Positions 11,514-23,421 of a DNA stretch of 64,000 bases are shown here, piece after piece. Source of the DNA: Hemerocallis citrina (lineage: Eukaryota > Streptophyta > Magnoliopsida > Asparagales > Asphodelaceae); assembly GCA_017893485.1 (NCBI GenBank), contig CM030358.1:253249228-253313227 (forward strand), written 5' to 3'. Both the position numbers and the translations under genes were made by a program. Numbering within the stretch: the first letter of the stretch is position 1; every line of letters starts with the position of its first letter. A model generated the notes under the pieces. It made no database searches. It saw nothing but the letters and a program-made list of their open reading frames with translations, and was not told the DNA's origin.

Positions 11514-14147
11514 TCAAGCAAATAGCTCAGAATAGTCCTTCAACATCCTCTCCTCAGACTCCCAAGTAGCCTCTTCAACTAAATGGTTTCTCCAGACTAC
11601 CTTGACCATCAGTTTCGTCTTATTCCTCAAGACTTTCTCTCGACGGTCAACAATCTCGACAGGAGACTTGATGTAGTTCAGATCCAACTGCAAACCTTCT
11701 GGCACTTCAGGCAAATGATGACTCGAATCTGGAATATAACCTCTCAGCATAGACACATGAAAGACATTGTGCACCTGAGATAACTCTTTCGGTAATTCAA
11801 GCTGGTAAGCAGTTTTCCCAATCCTTTTCAATATCTTGTACGGGCCTATAAACCTCAGGGCTAACTTCCTGCCCTTGCCAAATCGAACCACACCTTTACT
11901 GGGCGATACTTTTAGAAAGACGAAGTCACCTTCATCAAACTCAAGGTCCCTTCTCCGGTTGTCTGCATAGCTTTTCTGCCTGCTCTGAGCTTCCACCAAC
12001 CTTTTCTTGATCAGATCAATCTTCTCAGAGGTTTGCTGTACAAGCTCAGGACCAAACAACTGACGCTCCCCAACTTCAAACCAACAAACAGGTGTCCTGC
12101 ACTTCCTGCCATACAAAGCTTCGTACGGCGTCATCCCGATGCTAGTCTGAAAACAGTTGTTGTAGGCAAACTCTACCAAAGGTAAATGCCTTTCCCAACT
12201 GCCTCCAAAGTCTAGTATACAACACCGAAGCATATCCTCAAGAATACGGTTGACTCTCTCGGTCTGCCCATCGGTTTGCGGATGAAAAGCAGTGATGAAA
12301 TCCGTCTTGGTACCCAAAGCTGTCTGAAGACTCCTCCAGAAATGCGAAGTAAACCGCGCATCTCGATCAGACACAATAGTTGACGGAACACCATGAAGCC
12401 GGACGATCTCGCCAACATACAGCTCAGCTAACTTGTCCATCGAAGCAGTGAGTTTCATCGCCAGAAAGTGAGCGGACTTGGTTAGTCGATCAACTATAAC
12501 CCAAATCGCATCATTGCCTTTAGAACTCTTAGGTAATCCCGTAATGAAATCCATACTGATGTTATCCCACTTCCATTCCGGAATAGGTAACGGCTGTAAT
12601 AGACCTCCGGGTCTCTGATTTTCGGCTTTGACTTGCTGATAAACCTCACACTTCACCACAAATTCAGCCACATCCCGCTTCCAACCTGACCACCAGAAAT
12701 GCTGTTTGATGTCTTTGTACATCTTAGTACTCCCAGGATGTACCGACAAAAGAGTAGCGTGCGCCTTCTGAAGAATACTCTCTTTCAGGTCCGCCTGATT
12801 TGGAACACACAGCCTATCTCCGAACCACAGCACTCCATCCCTGATTTGAAATCCGGGCAACCTGCCAGCACTAACCTGCTCCTTCATCTCCAAGATATCA
12901 GCATCAACCTCCTGGCTTGCAATGATCCTTCCATTCAGTATAGGCTGAAGCCTCAACTGAGCTAAAGATGTTCCCAATCCTTGCAAGACAACTTCAATAC
13001 CTGCTCGATCCATTTCCTCAATCAGATGCTTCTGAGTTGTAATCAAACTGGATAAACTGCTCTTGCGACTAAGTGCATCAGCAACAGCATTAGCCTTCCC
13101 AGGATGATATTTGATCTCAGGTCGCATGTCCTCAAGCACTTCCAACCATCTCCGCTGCCTCAGATTCAGATCCTTCTGCTGATATATATACTTCAAACTC
13201 TTGTGGTCCGTGTACATGTTCAATTTCTCACCATACACGTAGTGCCTCCATTGCTTCAGGGCAAAGATAATCGCAGCCAACTCCAGATCATGAGTCGGGT
13301 AATTTTTCTCATGCGGTCGTAGTTGCCTAGACCCATAAGAGAGTACTCTTCCCTCTTGCATTAAGACACAACCAAGCCCACGATGTGAAGCATCGCTATA
13401 AACATCATACTCAACACCTGCTCTAGGCAAAGCTAAAATAGGTACAGTAGTCAGCTTCTCTTTTAACTCCTGAAAGCTCGCCTCACATTGCTCAGTCCAC
13501 TTGAAGTTCACATTCTTCTTGGTCAGGCCAGTAAGCGGTACAGCTATCTGAGCATAACCTTGAATGAATCTCCTGTAGTATCCAGTCATTCCAAGAAAAC
13601 TTCTAACTTCCTTCACTGTAGTAGGCCTAGCCCAATTTCTCACTGCCTCTATCTTCTGAGGATCAGTTGCCACTCCCTCCTTAGAAAGGATGTGACCTAG
13701 GAATGCCACTTCAGATTTCCACAAATCACACTTGGATAACTTGGCATACAACTCCTGCTCTTCCAGCTTCTTCAAAACTGCCGCCAGATGCTTGGTGTGC
13801 TCCTCTTCTGACTTGGAGTACACGAGGATATCGTCGATAAACACCACGACAAAAGAATCAATGAACGGCCTCAGAACTCTGTTCATCAAATCCATGAAGA
13901 TTGTGGGTGCATTCGTCACTCCAAATGGCATAACTAAGAATTCGTAATGCCCATGTCGAGTTCTAAATGCAGTTTTGTGCATATCTTCAGCTTTTACTCG
14001 AACTTGATGATATCCTGATCGAAGATCTATTTTAGAGAAAACAGCTGCTCCTTGTAGACGATCGAACAGGTCATCAATTCGAGAAATAGGATACTTATTC
14101 TGAACTGTGACCTTATTCAGCTCTCGGTAATCGATACACATTCTCAT
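11514..14147 (-). CDS. E1 pol: reverse transcriptase, RNase H, integrase, chromodomain
   Basis: This is an open frame of 877 codons. Reverse transcriptase occupies about residues 1-170 with FIDDILVY at 103-110 (catalytic aspartates intact). RNase H follows, with the YSDAS motif near 250-254 and TDHKSL near 313-318. Integrase has a zinc region with H463 and H470 and C500; the partner cysteine at 503 is tyrosine (CEVYQQ, where E2 keeps CEVCQQ). The catalytic set is D533, D594-596 and E630. The C-terminal 50 residues (VEIVDRREK...[10 protein letters not shown]) are a chromodomain, which targets integration to marked chromatin. The frame is closed upstream by TAG at 14169-14171, so the polyprotein is not intact. 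It is a retrotransposon gene, not a host gene. Confidence 0.9.
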   Translation of the reverse strand: MRMCIDYRELNKVTVQNKYPISRIDDLFDRLQGAAVFSKIDLRSGYHQVRVKAEDMHKTAFRTRHGHYEFLVMPFGVTNAPTIFMDLMNRVLRPFIDSFVVVFIDDILVYSKSEEEHTKHLAAVLKKLEEQELYAKLSKCDLWKSEVAFLGHILSKEGVATDPQKIEAVRNWARPTTVKEVRSFLGMTGYYRRFIQGYAQIAVPLTGLTKKNVNFKWTEQCEASFQELKEKLTTVPILALPRAGVEYDVYSDASHRGLGCVLMQEGRVLSYGSRQLRPHEKNYPTHDLELAAIIFALKQWRHYVYGEKLNMYTDHKSLKYIYQQKDLNLRQRRWLEVLEDMRPEIKYHPGKANAVADALSRKSSLSSLITTQKHLIEEMDRAGIEVVLQGLGTSLAQLRLQPILNGRIIASQEVDADILEMKEQVSAGRLPGFQIRDGVLWFGDRLCVPNQADLKESILQKAHATLLSVHPGSTKMYKDIKQHFWWSGWKRDVAEFVVKCEVYQQVKAENQRPGGLLQPLPIPEWKWDNISMDFITGLPKSSKGNDAIWVIVDRLTKSAHFLAMKLTASMDKLAELYVGEIVRLHGVPSTIVSDRDARFTSHFWRSLQTALGTKTDFITAFHPQTDGQTERVNRILEDMLRCCILDFGGSWERHLPLVEFAYNNCFQTSIGMTPYEALYGRKCRTPVCWFEVGERQLFGPELVQQTSEKIDLIKKRLVEAQSRQKSYADNRRRDLEFDEGDFVFLKVSPSKGVVRFGKGRKLALRFIGPYKILKRIGKTAYQLELPKELSQVHNVFHVSMLRGYIPDSSHHLPEVPEGLQLDLNYIKSPVEIVDRREKVLRNKTKLMVKVVWRNHLVEEATWESEERMLKDYSELFA

Positions 14148-14168
14148 CGATCCATCATTCTTCTTTAC

Positions 14169-14852
14169 CTAAAGCACAGGTGCTCCCCAAGATGACGCAC
14201 TAGGTAGAATAAAGCCTTTCTCCAACAGTTCCTCAATCTGCCGTTTTACCGCATCCTGTTCCACTGGAGCCATCCTATACGGTGCCTTAGAAATGGGTGC
14301 ACTTCTCTATTGAACAGTGATGCTGAACTCTACATCACGATGTGGGGGTAACCCAGGAAAATCCTCCAAGAACACAGTCGGATAGTCCCGAACCACAGGA
14401 ATCCCTTGCACTTCCACAGGAGTCTTTTCCTTGCGGATAGTTGCCACTAGCCTAGAACACTTCTTCTTCCCTTGGAAAGTGACTTCATGTCCACCTGGAG
14501 CCTTCACTGTTACCGTCTTGGTCTTATACTCGATGTTTGCACTGTACACCGACATCCAATCAATGCCAATGATAACATCGACTCCCAAGATAGTCAGCTC
14601 GATCAGATCAATCCCAAAGATTCGATCTCCAATCACGATCTCACAATCAGCATAGTACCGATCAGTGGTCAAAGTTTCCTCTGATGGAGTAGCTACTGCT
14701 AAGATCTTGCCTGGAAAAATCTTCGGTTCAACTCCCAACACTTTAGCAAATTTAGGAGACAAAAGTATGAGAGGATCCAGTATCGAACAACACAACAGCT
14801 TCCATTCCATATTCCGATGTAAAAGGTCCATCAAATTTGAAGTATAAGACAT
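14169..14852 (-). pseudogene. E1 gag start fused to truncated protease and RT N-terminus
   Basis: The reading begins with the same leader as E2 gag (MSYTSNLMDLLH), then jumps at about 14808 directly into protease sequence. Almost all of gag and the first part of protease are missing. The protease DTGSS motif is present in the DNA but out of frame because of a small indel. The later part (SPKFAKVLGVEPKIF...[17 protein letters not shown]) is in frame up to TAG at 14307-14309. A second TAG lies at 14169-14171, in the APVL.VKK stretch just before reverse transcriptase. E1 therefore cannot make its own gag. Confidence 0.8.
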
Positions 14853-14958
14853 GAACTTTCAAGTCAATATTTCCATTTCATTGAATTCCAAACTTTATAC
14901 ATTCGAATTGAAAAACATTTCTTGACATCAGAATGGAAAAAGTAGAAGCTACAACAGT

Positions 14959-15381
14959 CTAACTCCTACGATTCCTCTTCACTTCTCGAAGTTCTCCCCG
15001 TAGTTCATCAACTTCATCCTTCAGCACATCGGTCAAATTCTTCCTCTTCTCGAGTTCCCATACACGATGACTGAGAACTGAAAAGTCGTCCTTTCGCTTT
15101 GCCAGTTGAGCCTCCAATAATCCGACTCTCTCTCGCAGTGTTTCCACCTGCCTCTAAAGAGAAGTCACAAGACTATTTGGAACTGGTTCTTCTTCTTCAT
15201 CAGAAGAGTCATCAGATGAATCCGGAGGTGGGGTGATCTCTCGGGATTCAGGCCATTCTCCTCCGTCAGAATCTGCTTGCCCTGGGTAGTACTCTTCATC
15301 GGAATCTGCTTGTCCAGGATGGTACTCTTTCTCGATGATATGTCATTCGTCATCTCCAGCAGGGTCGAAGTCATCAGCCAT
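14959..15381 (-). pseudogene. E1 pre-gag ORF: acidic, coiled-coil protein of about 140 aa
   Basis: An ATG at 15381 opens a frame (MADDFDPAGDDE...) between the primer site and gag. The N-terminal half is very acidic and contains EYHPGQADSD and EYYPGQADSD in tandem. The C-terminal half (about 60 residues, ERVGLLEAQLAKRKDD...DEVDELRGELREVKR) has heptad spacing typical of a coiled coil. Two in-frame stops interrupt it: TGA at codon 13 and TAG in SL.RQVE, which E2 has as CAG. E2 keeps the C-terminal part at 32300-32536. I do not recognise a family. It could be an extra retrotransposon protein or an N-terminal gag extension. Confidence 0.6.
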
Positions 15382-15523
15382 CTTAGAAATAGAGAGGAAG
15401 AAACATAAGTCATAGAGCAACACAAATGTAAGTCACTTACATTTAAATCTCTAGACTCAAACACACACTCTAATGTCCACTTCTAGGGTTTCATTCCTTA
15501 TAAATTTGTACAAGTGTGAAGCG

Positions 15524-15537
15524 TGGCTCTGATACCA
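15524..15537 (-). other. E1 primer-binding site (initiator tRNA-Met type)
   Basis: On the element strand TGGTATCAGAGCCA lies three bases inside the LTR terminus at 15541. Its first 12 bases complement the 3' end of plant initiator tRNA-Met, the usual primer of chromoviruses. Confidence 0.85.
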
Positions 15538-15540
15538 CTC

Positions 15541-16205
15541 TGTAACGCCCCGAATCCCAAATACACTGAATTCGAGATGTTCTACAGGATCTTTCCACTT
15601 CATTTAGTACAATTTTACAAGGAAATTTGAACTTTTCACTTTCCATCAGAGTTTACATGAATACATTACAATTTACATTGCACAGCGGAAGTAAACTTTA
15701 CAACAATGAAATGAATGTACAACAACATTGTATAATCTTTAAGCATCTGTTCCTCTTTAACCTTTATCATGTCATTTACCTGCATATAAGACTATGGGTA
15801 CGTCAGTTTATTCAACCGACGAACATTATACACGGCCATCCTCTCTATGCCGGAAATAGTAACTTATTTTCCATATTTAGCAAACACAAACTTGTCACAT
15901 ATCAAACTAAAGGGACTACCCTATTGATGTCGTGTTGTGATTGTGCCCTTAGTCCTTAATGCAATTATTTATATTAGATGACACTAATGCGCACTTGTTC
16001 AGATTCTATGCATCCCATACAACATAGGTCCGAGGGCAAGCCTCTTAATCGTTCTTCATCTTTGTAGGGTTCAATCCCTCGCCATGACTTAATCTACTAC
16101 TGTAACTACGGTGAGTATCTTAGATGATCTATGAGTACAAGCACGTGTACAGAAAACCTGGAGGGGAACCCCACGTCATGTCACGACGCATCGTGAAGAC
16201 AGCCT
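15541..16205 (-). mobile_element. Remnant of the E1 5' LTR (665 bp)
   Basis: The sequence starts TGTAACGCCCCGAATCCC, as the other LTR U5 ends do, and follows them until GAAGACAGCCT at 16205. There it stops and a complete LTR of E2 begins at 16207. About 2.6 kb of E1's 5' LTR, including its promoter, is missing, so E1 has no intact promoter of its own. Confidence 0.85.
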
Positions 16206-16206
16206 C

Positions 16207-19200
16207 TGTAACGCCCCGAATCCCAAATACACTGAATTGGAGATGTTCTATAGGATCTTTCCACTTCATTTAGTACAATTTTACAAGGAAATTTGAACTT
16301 TTCACTTTACATCAGAGTTTACATGAATACATTACAATTTACATTGCACAGCGGAAGTAAACTTTACAACAATGAAATGAATGTACAACAACATTGTATA
16401 ATCTTTAAGCATCTGTTCCTCTTTAACCTTTATCATGTCATTTACCAGCATATAAGACTGTGGGTACGTTAGTTTATTCAACCGACGAACATTATACATA
16501 GCCATCCTCTCTATGCCGGAAATAGTATAACTTATTTTCCATTTTTAGCAAACACAAACTTGTCACATATCAAACTAAAGGGACTACCCTATTGATGTCG
16601 TGTTGTGATTGTGCACTTAGTCCTTAATGCAATTATTTATATTAGATGACACTAACGCGCACTTGTTCGGATTCTATGCATCCCATACTACAGAGGTCCG
16701 AGGGCAAGCCTCTTAATCGTTCTTCATCTTTGTAGTGTTCAATCCCTCGCCATGACTTAATCTACTACAGTAACTACGGTGAGTATCTTAGATGATCTAT
16801 GAGTACAAGCACGTGTACTGAAAACCTGGTGGGGAACCCCACGTCATGTCACGACCCATCGTGAAGATAGCCTGTGGCAATTCAGCCTCCTTCATGGCAC
16901 ACGATCCTCATGCAGTCACCAAACATCCCACAAGCATGGCTAAAGTCCGATCATTACTGAGTTGTGCCCACGCCATGTCTTGACTCATCAAGTATGCATT
17001 CTGTGGCTCACACACTCGCACCGTAAACTCTAGTTCTCATGCTCGTATTTTTCTCTCACTTTCATCACGTCTTCACTATGCACTAATCCTTAGTTTTATT
17101 AGAATCATGAACAAAATCAAAGCTCTAGAGTTAGCCTCTCCACTAAACGGGACTTATTCATTTATTCAAACATGACCAACCTTGGTCTTTCATTTCAATT
17201 TCATTTCATTTCTCTCCAAATGCCGGGGGAGACTTAGCTACTCTTTTGTTTCAATTCCAATTCACAATTTCTAAATTGAGCATTTCCAACTCATAAGTTC
17301 ATCTTCATAATCATAACAGATTTCTCTTTCAATAGCATGATCTTTAAATTGTTCATTAGTCCATAATCACACATGTAATTTTATACTTCATCAATATCAA
17401 CTTCACATTGAAATCACATCACTAAATGGATATTCACATTCCATAAATTTCACACTACTCTCAAATGAGAATAATTCACAATGCATCACTACATATAATT
17501 TCTATTTTTACTCCACTTCTTTTCTAATATTTCATTTCAAGCCTTTCTACAAAGTGCAACTTTTATACCATACAAGTATATAACCATAAGTCTAAATTAT
17601 ACCTTTTATTCTCAAATCATATTTTATTCTATGTAAATAATTCCCAAATTATTTTTCATAAGTCCCATATATTTTTAGAAGAATAATCATATTTTTTCCA
17701 TAATTTTTTGATCACCAAAACATTCAAAAAAACATTTTTTTGAATCTTGCCGAAGCCAAGATTCGAACCCAGCACCACAGATAACACAGCCGAAGGCACA
17801 GACCACTAGGCCGAGTGCCGCCCACGGTATAGATGAAGAGCTGAGACTATTTAATGCTCTCAACTGCAGTGTTTATTTTTTTAAAATATGAAATAAAATA
17901 TGTGATGCTACTGGGGATCGAACCATCGACCCGCCCTATACTGTAGCGATTTAGAGCGATCCGACCACTCGAGCTATAGGCTGAGGTTGTCACTAGTACA
18001 ATTCGAGTTCCATTTAACCAATACTCTCTGTTATTTAAAACATTTCGCCGTTCATCAAAATCTCATTTCATTTGCTCTTACTAACATACTGTAAAAATTT
18101 CAGATTAATTATTTCCATCATGAATTACACTCCAGTATATGAGAATAATTTTCTTAGATAATTAAACATATTTTTCCCAATAAATAACACATTTCTACCA
18201 TACAATTTTGGTTAATTTGATATACTACCACTAATACATTCTTTTTCGACATTATAATTTCATTAATCCCTATACTAATTTTCTACCCTTATTCATTCCC
18301 CAAACATAATAATTGTATCTTAATTCATTCGTTACAACGTCATAACAAAATTTTCCAATTTAGCACATAAAGTGACAATATTAATATACTAATCCTTGCA
18401 CATAATTTTTCATGCTACTAACGAAGGTTTCTCTACACAATTCATAGCCATATTCATATCGCACACAACTAGAATTTTAACAATAGCAACACATATAATT
18501 TGCATATCAACAATTCAATCAATTATAGATCCTTTTTCCAATTAAATGTGCATTCTTATTAATCATTTTCATGCATCATTTTTCTAATCAAATCTAGCAT
18601 GCATTCCTATTTAGAAATAGGAAAATTTTACCCACCTTAATTTGGAGAGAAAAATACAATTTAGCAATCTCCTAAACAAATGTCCTTGCAACGAGAGTGC
18701 TCCTCCTCCTTGAAGCGCGCACACGAATCTCCAAGCACCCAAAACCGAGAGCTCCCTCTTCTTGTAGTAGCCGGCCTCCTCTTCTCCTTGATGTTGCAAG
18801 CACAATCCCACACATTCTCAATCTTTTAACTCACAAAATCACTACTAGATAAAGTAATTTAGACTATAGGTTTGGAAGAAATAAGCACAAGAATAACTAG
18901 CCAGGGGGGGGGGGGGTATTTATACTAAAAATCAAGGGAAATGGATGGCTAGGATTGAAGTAGGAGTTAGGAATAGATGGCTTAGATTTAAGGAGGAGTT
19001 ATACCAACCACCCATAATCAAGTAACCACCACACCATGATCCCACTCAAATTTTTGGTTTCCCTCCCAAAAGAAGCAATCCCAGCCTACATAGGAAGTGC
19101 ATATTGCACGTGTACGTGCAATGCACGTGTACGTGCAATGCACGTGCATGCAATTGCCTCCAAAAATTTGTACATTAAATTTTGTATAAAAATAATCTTT

Positions 19201-19500
19201 AAATTGTATTCAACATGACAAGTTGTATTTAAAAATAAATTAACTCATGGGCTTTAGTTTATGGGCCAAAATAATTATTATAAAAATAATAAATTAAATT
19301 AACTTTGGGCTTTTAAAAAGAAAAGGCTTTTTGTCTAATTGAAAGAAGGCTTTGTAAAAATAATTTAGAAGCACAAAAATCTATACTCATCATAATGAAA
19401 ATAATCATTACATTTAGTTCAAACAAAAATATTGCACGTGCACACTACGTGCAAAATGAAAAATATAATTTTTCATTAAATGAAAAATTGGGGCATTACA
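16207..19500 (-). mobile_element. E2 3' LTR (3294 bp)
   Basis: Reads TGTAACGCCCC...GGGCATTACA on the plus strand, the same family as E1. It differs by many small indels and by an expanded CACGTG repeat in U3 (19107-19146). The TATA box plus 13-nt G run is at 18904-18926. The tRNA-like modules are near 17750-17830 and 17900-17995. It abuts the E1 5' LTR remnant; no duplication flanking E2 could be identified. Confidence 0.88.
19107..19146 (-). promoter_or_regulatory. Tandem CACGTG (G-box) repeats in E2 U3
   Basis: CACGTG occurs at 19107-19112, 19124-19129 and 19141-19146, an exact 17-bp spacing. The repeats lie about 180-220 bp upstream of the LTR TATA box. G-boxes bind bZIP and bHLH factors in plants. 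E1, E3a and E3b have shorter versions (near 11063, 33120 and 34770). Confidence 0.55.
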
Positions 19501-19601
19501 ACACTCCCTCCTTAGAATAGTTCCGTCCCCGGAACTACAGTCAAGAGCGAGAAAAGCAAACACAACACTCACAACAAGAACAAAAAGATACAAAGATACA
19601 A

Positions 19602-22600
19602 TCAAGCAAAAAGCTCAGCATAGTCCTTCAACATCCTCTCCTCAGACTCCCAAGTAGCCTCTTCAACCAAATGGTTTATCCAGACTACCTTGACCATCGG
19701 TATCATCTTATTCCTCAAGACTTTCTCTCGACGATCAACAATCTCAACAGGAGACTCGATGTAGTTGAGATCCAACTGCAAACCTTCCAGCACTTCAGGC
19801 AAATGATGACTCGGATCTGGAATATAACCTCTCAGCATAGACACATGAAAGACATTGTGCACCTGAGATAGCTCTTCCGGTAATTCAAGCCAGTAAGCAG
19901 TTTTCCCAATCCTTTTCAATATCTTGTACGGGCCTATAAACCTCGGGGCTAAATTCTCGCTTTTGCCAAATTGAACCACACCTTTACTGGGCGATACTTT
20001 CAGAAAGACGAAGTCACCAACCTCAAATTCAAGGTCCCTTCTCCGGTTGTCTGCATAGCTTTTCTGCCTGCTCTGAGCTTTTACCAACCTTTTCCTGATC
20101 AGATCAATCTTCTCAGAAGTTTGCTGTACAAGCTCAGGACCAAACAACTGACGCTCCCCAACTTCAAACCAACAAACAGGTGTCCTGCACTTCTTGCCAT
20201 ACAAAGCTTCGTACGGCGCCATCCCCATGCTAGTCTGAAAACTGTTGTTGTAGGTAAACTCTACCAAAGGTAAATGCCTTTTTCAACTGCCTCCAAAGTC
20301 TAGTGTACAACACCGAAGCATATCCTCAAGAATACGGTTGACTCTCTCGGTCTGCCCATCGGTTTGCAGATGAAAAGCAGTGCTGAAATCCGTCTTGGTA
20401 CCCAAAGCTGTCTGAAGACTCCTCCAGAAATGCGAAGTAAACCACGCATCTCGATCAAACACAATAGTTGACGGAACACCATGAAGTCTGACGATCTCGC
20501 CAACATACAACTCAGCTAACTTGTCCATCGAAGCAGTGAGTTTCATCGCCAAAAAGTGAGCGGACTTGGTTAGTCGATCGACTATAACCCAAATCGCATC
20601 ATTGCCTTTCGGACTCTTAGGCAATCCCGTAATGAAATCCATACTGATGTTATCCCACTTCCATTTCGGAATAGGTAACGGCTGTAATAGACCTCCGGGT
20701 CTCTGATTTTCGGCTTTGACTTGCTGACAAACCTCACACTTCGCCACAAATTCAGCCACATCCCGCTTCAAACCTAATCACTAGAAATACTGTTTGATGT
20801 CTTTGTACATCTTAGTACTCCCAGGATGTACCGACAAAAGAGTAGCATGCGCCTCCTGAAGAATACTCTCTTTCAGGTCCGCCTGATTTGGAACACATAG
20901 CCTATCTCCGAACCACAGCACTCCATCCCTGATTTGAAATCCGGGCAACCTACCAGCACCAACCTGCTCCTTCATCTCCAAGATATCAGCATCAACCTCC
21001 TGACTTGCAATGATCCTTCCATTCAGTGTAGGCTGAAGCCTCAACTGAGCCAAAGATGCTCCCAATCCTTGCAAGACAACTTCAATACCTGCTCGATCCA
21101 ATTCCTCAATCAGATGCTTCTGAGTGGTAATCAAACTGGCTAAACTGCTCTTGTGACTAAGTGCATCAGCAACAACATTAGCTTTCCCAGGATGATACTT
21201 GATCTCAGGTCGCATGTCCTCAAGCACTTCAAACCATCTTCGCTGCCTCAAATTCAGATCCTTCTGCTGATATATATACTTCAAGCTCTTGTGGTCCGTG
21301 TACATGTTCAGCTTCTCACCATACAGGTAGTGTCTCCATTGCTTTAGGGCAAAGATAATCACAGCCAACTCTAGATCATGAGTCGGATAATTCTTCTCAT
21401 GCGGTCGTAGTTGCCTAGACCTATAAGCGATTTCTCTTCCTTCTTGCATTAAGACACAACCAAGCCCACGATGTGAAGCATCGCTATAAACATCGTACTC
21501 AACAACTGCTCTAGGCAAAACCAAAATAGGTGCAGTAGTCAGCTTCTCTTTCAGCTCCTGAAAGCTTGCCTCACATTGCTCAGTCCACTTGAAGTTCACA
21601 TTCTTCTTGGTCAGTCCAGTAAGCGGCACGGCTATCTAAGCATAACCTTGAATGAATCTCCTGTAGTATCCAGTCATTCCAAGAAAACTTCTGACTTCCT
21701 TCACTGTAGTAGGCCTAGCCCAATCTCTTACTGCCTCTATCTTCTGAGGGTCAGTTGCCACTCCCTCCTTAAAAAGGATGTGACCTAGGAATTCCACTTC
21801 AGATTTCCAGAAATCACACTTGGATAACTTGGCATACAACTCCTGCTCTTCCAGCTTCTTCAAAACTACTGCCAGATGCTCGGTGTGCTCCTCTTCTGAC
21901 TTGGAGTACACGAGGATATCTTCGATAAACACCACGACGAAAGAATCAATGAACGGCCTCAGAACTCTGTTCATCAAATCCATGAAGATTGCGGGTGCGT
22001 TCGTCACTCCAAATGGCATAACTAAGAATTTGTAATGCCCATGTCGAGTTCTAAATGCAGTTTTGTGCACATCTTCAGCTTTCACTCGAACTTGGTGATA
22101 TCCTGATCGAAGATCTGTTTTGGAGAAAATAGCTGCTCCTTGTAGACGATCGAACAAGTCATCAATTCGAGGAATAGGATACTTATTCTGAATAGTGACC
22201 TTATTCAGCTCCCGGTAATCGATACACATTCTCATCGATCCATCCTTCTTCTTTACCAAAAGCACTGGTGCTCCCCAAGGTGACGCACTAGGTTGAATAA
22301 AGCCTTTCTCCAACAGTTCCTCAATCTGCCGTTTCACCTCATCCTGTTCCACTGGAGCCATCCTATACGGTGCCATAGAAATGGGTGCACTTCCCGGTTG
22401 AACAGTGATGCTGAACTCTACATCACGATGCGGGGGTAACCCAGGAAAATCTTCCAAGAACACAATCGGATTGTCCCGAACCACAGGAATCCCTTGCACT
22501 TCCACAGGAATCTGTTCCTTGCGGATAGCTGCCACCAGCCTAGAACACTTCTTCTTCCCTTGGAACGTGACTTCAGGTCCACCTGGAGCCTTTACTGTTA

Positions 22601-22727
22601 CCGTCTTGGTCTTACACTCGATGCTTGCACTGTACACCGACATCCAATCAATGCCAATAATAACATCGACTCCCAAGATAGTCAGCTCGATCAGATCAAT
22701 CCCAAAGATTCGATCTCCAATCACAAT
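19602..22727 (-). pseudogene. E2 protease C-terminus and pol, four reading blocks
   Basis: The blocks are 22724-21636 (protease end, reverse transcriptase), 21629-20781 (RNase H, integrase start), 20771-20283 (integrase core, CEVCQQ and MDFITG) and 20267-19602 (integrase end, chromodomain). The breaks are single-codon stops: TAG for CAG at 21636, TAG for TGG at 20781, TGA for TGG at 20283. The reverse transcriptase core reads FIEDIL instead of FIDDIL, which would remove a catalytic aspartate. The 5' part continues beyond the nested element N1 at 30890. This element is dead but otherwise collinear with E1. Confidence 0.88.
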
Positions 22728-22732
22728 CTCAC
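22728..22732. other. Left target-site duplication CTCAC of N1
   Basis: CTCAC precedes TGATATGG at 22733 and is repeated at 30885-30889 after the right LTR. The uninterrupted version in E1 (near 14625-14640) has CTCAC once. Confidence 0.9.
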
Positions 22733-23350
22733 TGATATGGCTAAAAATAGGATTAAATCGGGACCGTTCACATCAGGATACGAATCTTAAAGCTCAGGGA
22801 TAAAACGGTAATTCCACCTAGTAACGGGTCTGAAATGGGAACTAGGTCTTTCTTTACGACCCAATAACCCACGAACGGATCCACCTCAACTGGGTACGGG
22901 TCCCAACCCGAAACACACCCAGTCCAGAAAAGATAGAATTAGGGTTTCTGATTAATCCTAATCAACGGCTCTGATTCACATCTATCTTTTCACCGGGAAT
23001 TAGGGATTACATTCCTAATCTGTTTACTAGGAGAATATTCCTTATCAGATCACGGGGATTACATTCCTAATTTGATCCCTAAGACGCCTATAAATACCCC
23101 CCATCCATCTCCATTAAGAGGTAATCAGTATTTTCTCAATTTACGCTCTTTCTTAATCATTTCTGATTACTGACTTGAGCGTCGGAGGGTGCGTCGCCGG
23201 GATCAACCCCGGTGTCTCGCACTTTTTGCAGGTTAACGGCGGGAGTCAACGGTCAATCTCCGGCGGAACAGGTTAGAGGTTTGCTATTCAGGTTTTTCAC
23301 GAATCCACAAATACTATCTGTTTACCCCCACACCAGATTTAGCGGTAACA
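22733..23350 (+). mobile_element. N1 5' LTR (618 bp)
   Basis: TGATATGGC...GGTAACA. The TATA box TATAAATA is at 23089-23096, followed by CCCCCCATCC. The final third carries a GAGCGTCGGAGGGTGCGTCG block that is also found, in reverse orientation, in the E4 LTRs. The LTRs of N1 and E4 are related but distinct. Confidence 0.92.
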
Positions 23351-23353
23351 GAT

Positions 23354-23370
23354 TGGCGCCGTCTGTGGGA
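23354..23370 (+). other. N1 primer-binding site
   Basis: TGGCGCCGTCTGTGGGA begins three bases after the LTR. The first eight bases complement the CGGCGCCA end of tRNA-Asp, as is common in Tat/Athila-lineage elements. The E4 site has one change (TGGCGTCG). Confidence 0.7.
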
Positions 23371-23421
23371 AGACCAAACGAATAGCAGCCCCTCTTCCCG
23401 TTGGTCCGATCTTCTCCAGCC

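Noticed and set aside
11583..14847. Many plus-strand frames of 60-90 codons opposite E1 pol
   Set aside because: Antisense shadows of the pol coding region, repeated in the same places opposite E2 pol.
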